A stretch of DNA of 45,734 bases from NCBI GenBank assembly GCA_015680685.1, contig MNCI01034030.1, positions 5,356 through 51,089 on the forward strand, written 5' to 3'. Origin of the DNA: Gnetum montanum. Lineage: Eukaryota; Streptophyta; Gnetopsida; Gnetales; Gnetaceae. The position numbers and the translations under genes are program-made. The notes beneath the pieces are model-generated. The model saw only the letters and a list, made by a program, of their open reading frames with translations. It was not told where the DNA came from and did no database searches. This document shows positions 42,794 to 45,734 of the stretch, piece by piece. Position 1 is the stretch's first letter; each line of letters begins with the position of its first letter.

Positions 42794-43689
42794 TGATGAG
42801 CGGCAAGGTACCCCTACACTCAACCATACGAATACAAGTGTTTCACGCATAATCCGGTTGAATTCCAAGGACTAAGTGCCTATGTGCCTTTGTGGAACAA
42901 GGACAGGTTGGTTGATCGTTGTCTTTCCAAACTTACTTGTAGTCACGATTGTATGGTTAAGTAAGTTTGAGGCATATGATTTTTATAGCTTTTATGTTTT
43001 TATGTCCTGCTGCTAATAAGGGAGGAGAAAGAGAGATAAGTAAGTGACTAATTTAACATAACTAGGCTTTAAACTAATCCTAATACTAGTATTTGTTCTC
43101 ACTTGTTGTACACATCCTGAACTAGCACAACACTACTAGGATTACCAAACGTTAATCGTTACTAGGTTACCAAGTGTTACACACATGCTTGAAGTGATTG
43201 TATTGTGTGTGCTAATAATAGAAATGTAAAATGCATAAAATAGAATAAAATAATAAAATGAAATAAATGCAGAAGAAAATAAAATAAAGGAAATGAGTAA
43301 GAAAACAAATCTCAAGTGCTGCAATGATGAATCCAAGAGCTCATCTTTATTGCTGTACACAAAATGTTCTCAGGTACATAATGCTTGAATAAATATCCGT
43401 CCACACTTAGACCTCTTGCTGCGGGCACTTGGAAAATACTCTAACTTGACTCCTAAAAGACTTCTAAAAGACTTCCCTTGAAATACTTGCAAGACTTCTT
43501 TTCAAGACTTCCTCTCAAATTGTGCGCCCAGGCACTGTATTTATAGGCTCAGGAGCAACTACTCTAATAATTAGAAAAACTACCACTCTAATTTTAGAGA
43601 AATTTCCACTCTAATAATAACCACTATAATAATTAGAGTAACTGCTCTAATAATACCCATTCTAATTATTAGAGTAATTACTCTTATCA
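42794..43689 (-). repeat. Gypsy LTR D: 3' LTR of a second element of the same family
   Basis: The ends are TGATGAG/CTTATCA. It has the same U3 type as LTR A (actctaataattag repeats, 43560-43685), TATA tataaata at about 43545-43538 and AATAAA at 43351-43346 on the minus strand. On the minus strand it is preceded by the polypurine tract gtcatgggggta. The flanking gatga (42789-42793) would be the target duplication. It sits inside the gag of element 1. Confidence 0.83.
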
Positions 43690-44339
43690 TACCCCCATGA
43701 CTGAATGAAAACTCATCCTCAAGTTCCTTACAAAATATTGGGAAGGTATGGGATTATTGACTAATTGACAACTGATGGTGGAATGAGATGACTGACTCAA
43801 CATGCTCAGTGAATAGATCAATAAGCATATTACAACATTAATGTTCATGACCATTGTGGTGAACACTCGTACATAAATGACATCCAAGCCTTTATTTGAT
43901 AGCTTGTAGAGAAAGAGAGAGAAAGAAAATGAAGCGTGTTGCTGTTAATGCTAAGATTGCACCTTTTGTTGTTTATCCATAGCCATGCCACCAGACTTAC
44001 TCCTTTCATAAATGCTCTAGTTCTCGTCCATCCTGAGTGCTTCCTCCAAGCCCAGTCCATTATTTGTATGATCACCATCTACACACACAACACAATCACA
44101 AATGAGTAAGGATAGATAAACTATAATCTAGTTGATACCTTCCCTCAATATGAAGCACATTGGCTGAGTTATGATTATGGTAGAAACTAGTTCGAAGATT
44201 TATCATAGGTGACTACCCAAGGTGTAGGGGTTAGGCAAATAGTAAAATGGAGAAAATTGAAAAATTTGTGCCAAGGTCCCCATGACTAAGAGCGAACCTC
44301 TAGTAGCTATAAGATGGAAAAATGTGAGGAACAAGAAAG

Positions 44340-44711
44340 ATGGGAAAAGCTATCAACGACAACGCCAATGAAATGGATGTCATGGATGGGGATGAAATAA
44401 GAAATAATTAATTGTAGGAAATGTTTAAGGGAAAGAAGTTAACAATTGCACCAAAAAGAAATGCCAATGGGTCCTCCCCAAAGCAGGCTCATGCCTTTTA
44501 TGTCTTGACAAACCCACAATCCAAAGAGTCCGTAGGCTCTAGAAATGTCATTTGGAAGCAAGAGTTAAAAACTTACCCACAAGAATTCACCAAAGAAAAA
44601 CAATGCATCAACCCATAATGGACTAATGATAAAACTAGCAATGAGGTGGAAAATGGAAATAAAGATGGAGAGGAGAGAATGGAATGAAATCCTAAGAACA
44701 AGGTTGTGTAA
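44340..44711 (+). pseudogene. Antisense ORF (124 codons) in gypsy spacer, copy 2, with stops
   Basis: Same frame and exactly the same length (372 nt) as 36936-37307. It is open from 44421 for 65 codons (KLTIAPKRNANGSSPKQAHA, ESVGSRNVIWKQELKTYPQ, EFTKEKQCINP). Stops lie elsewhere than in copy 1, apart from one near the start. Family unknown. Confidence 0.5.
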
Positions 44712-44967
44712 AGCCCCTTGTGTAGTTTATGGTTAATGTGACCAAGCAGAACTCATCCTAAATCCAGACTCAAACAAACCACATCCAGTGACCTTACATC
44801 AACACACTTGACCAATCCATTCACTTGAAGCAATAAGAATGCTTCCACAAAGGATCACCACCATTCCAAGGAGAGCGAGATGAAAAAGTAGGAAGCGAGA
44901 AAGAGCCTTAGTTAGAGGGAACCTTCAGGCATGGGTAACATGTCTTTCTAATTTCATAACGAGTGCT

Positions 44968-45150
44968 TGTAGCCCATATTGCTTTATTATGTCTAACGGG
45001 TGTGCTTTGAATTCTCACTTTTCTCCTTTTTTTTGTGTGAGAACCACACTATGCAAAGACTTTGTAGCCATATTGCTTTACTATGTCTAAGGGGTGTGCT
45101 TTGAATTCTCACTCTCTTTTTTTTGTGTGAGAACCACACCATGCAAAGAC
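44968..45150. repeat. About 95-bp tandem duplication in spacer copy 2
   Basis: The block ttgtag..catattgctt, atgtctaa.gggtgtgctttg, a T run and gtgtgagaaccacac occurs twice here (from 44968 and from 45062) and once in copy 1 (from about 37565). Confidence 0.8.
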
Positions 45151-45543
45151 TTATTTTTATTCACTCGGCTTCCTAATTTTTTAACAATGTCAGAATGGTG
45201 GTAAACCCAAGAAAAAGCATCCAAGCACCCAAGAGAATGGCCAGCACAAATGCATCGAATCCCCTTGAAGTCACACCCTTTTCATCCTTTGAGTCTTTTC
45301 TTGGTTTGAAAAATACCCAGCCACCAATTCATTAAAAGTTTACTTAGAAAAAGAGGGACTGTATAGTTCCAAGCTAAAGGAGACCATAGAGTTGTATGGA
45401 TGAGTGGGCGACGTGGACTCATTGCATGTTTTACCAAAAGAACCATACCTTAATATCAGCATCATAATTCAAAGGTAAAAACCAAACATTAGTAATCAAT
45501 ATGATATAATTCAATCTACCATCATGAGCACTTATTAGATGAT

Positions 45544-45734
45544 TGATGAGTGGTGAGGTACCCCTACACTCAACCATACGAATACGAGCGTGCACGCGCG
45601 ATCCGATCGAACTTCGCAGACTAAATGCCTTAACGCCACAAGAAACACTTGGGGTTAATCGTTCGTTGTCTTCCCAGGCTTGCTTGTATGTGTCACGGTG
45701 TATGGTTAAGCAAGTCTGAGGTATGTGATTTTTT
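45544..45734 (-). repeat. Gypsy LTR E, truncated by the window end
   Basis: It begins TGATGAGTGGTGAGGTACCC like LTRs A-D and continues with the shared cctacactcaaccatacgaa region. It has its own variant beyond 45590. The left flank is atgat (45539-45543). The matching empty site is at 38061-38070. Whether it is solo cannot be seen. Confidence 0.8.

Larger units (their letters stand above)
43690..45543 (-). mobile_element. Gypsy element 2: 3' spacer region, rest beyond the window or lost
   Basis: It repeats, uninterrupted, the two spacer segments that flank LTR B in element 1 (43690-44280 corresponds to 35363-35966; 44281-45540 corresponds to 36877-38068). It is interrupted at 45544 by LTR E, at a point where element 1 reads on without an LTR. 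Confidence 0.8.

Overview
The window is plant nuclear DNA. It looks like a gymnosperm or another large, repeat-rich genome: it is AT-rich, it carries one protein-coding gene split into about 15 small exons over 23.6 kb with introns of up to 8.6 kb, and nearly everything else is decayed LTR retrotransposon. The species cannot be named from the sequence alone.

The one host gene is on the minus strand (6211-29801). It encodes a five-RRM protein of the MRD1/RBM19 family, a nucleolar pre-rRNA processing factor. All internal GT-AG junctions keep frame, and the assembled protein is about 897 residues. The best start model has the ATG split by a 75-nt first intron (AT in exon 1, G in exon 2).

Introns 7, 9 and 10 carry mobile-element debris: a LINE-like remnant and two tRNA-derived SINE heads in intron 7; a plus-strand Ty1/copia remnant with its 3' LTR in intron 9, itself interrupted by a 0.7-kb inverted-repeat element with a 14-bp target duplication, plus pieces of an antisense copia; and an LTR-like block in intron 10.

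Left of the gene (1-6210) are a minus-strand Ty3/gypsy gag-protease remnant and a plus-strand copia RNase H tail, followed by featureless AT-rich sequence. Right of the gene (30.1-45.7 kb) is a nested Ty3/gypsy cluster. A plus-strand chromovirus-like gag-pol remnant breaks off into a plus-strand integrase of a different, Athila/Tat-like family. Next comes a minus-strand Athila/Tat-like element (pol 39.0-42.8 kb, long 3' spacer, 3' LTR at 34.6-35.4 kb) containing two solo LTRs with 5-bp target duplications. The 3' part of a second element of the same family (LTR 42.8-43.7 kb, spacer to 45.5 kb) has entered the gag of the first. A further LTR runs off the right end.

The most interesting signals are: a 124-codon frame antisense to the gypsy element, kept at identical length in both spacer copies and broken by different stops; LTRs that share R-U5 but carry unrelated U3 repeat modules (including a perfect 32-bp palindrome); a solo LTR whose empty site is preserved in the sister copy; and the split start codon. 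I found no convincing new cellular system, no CRISPR array and no rRNA or canonical tRNA gene.
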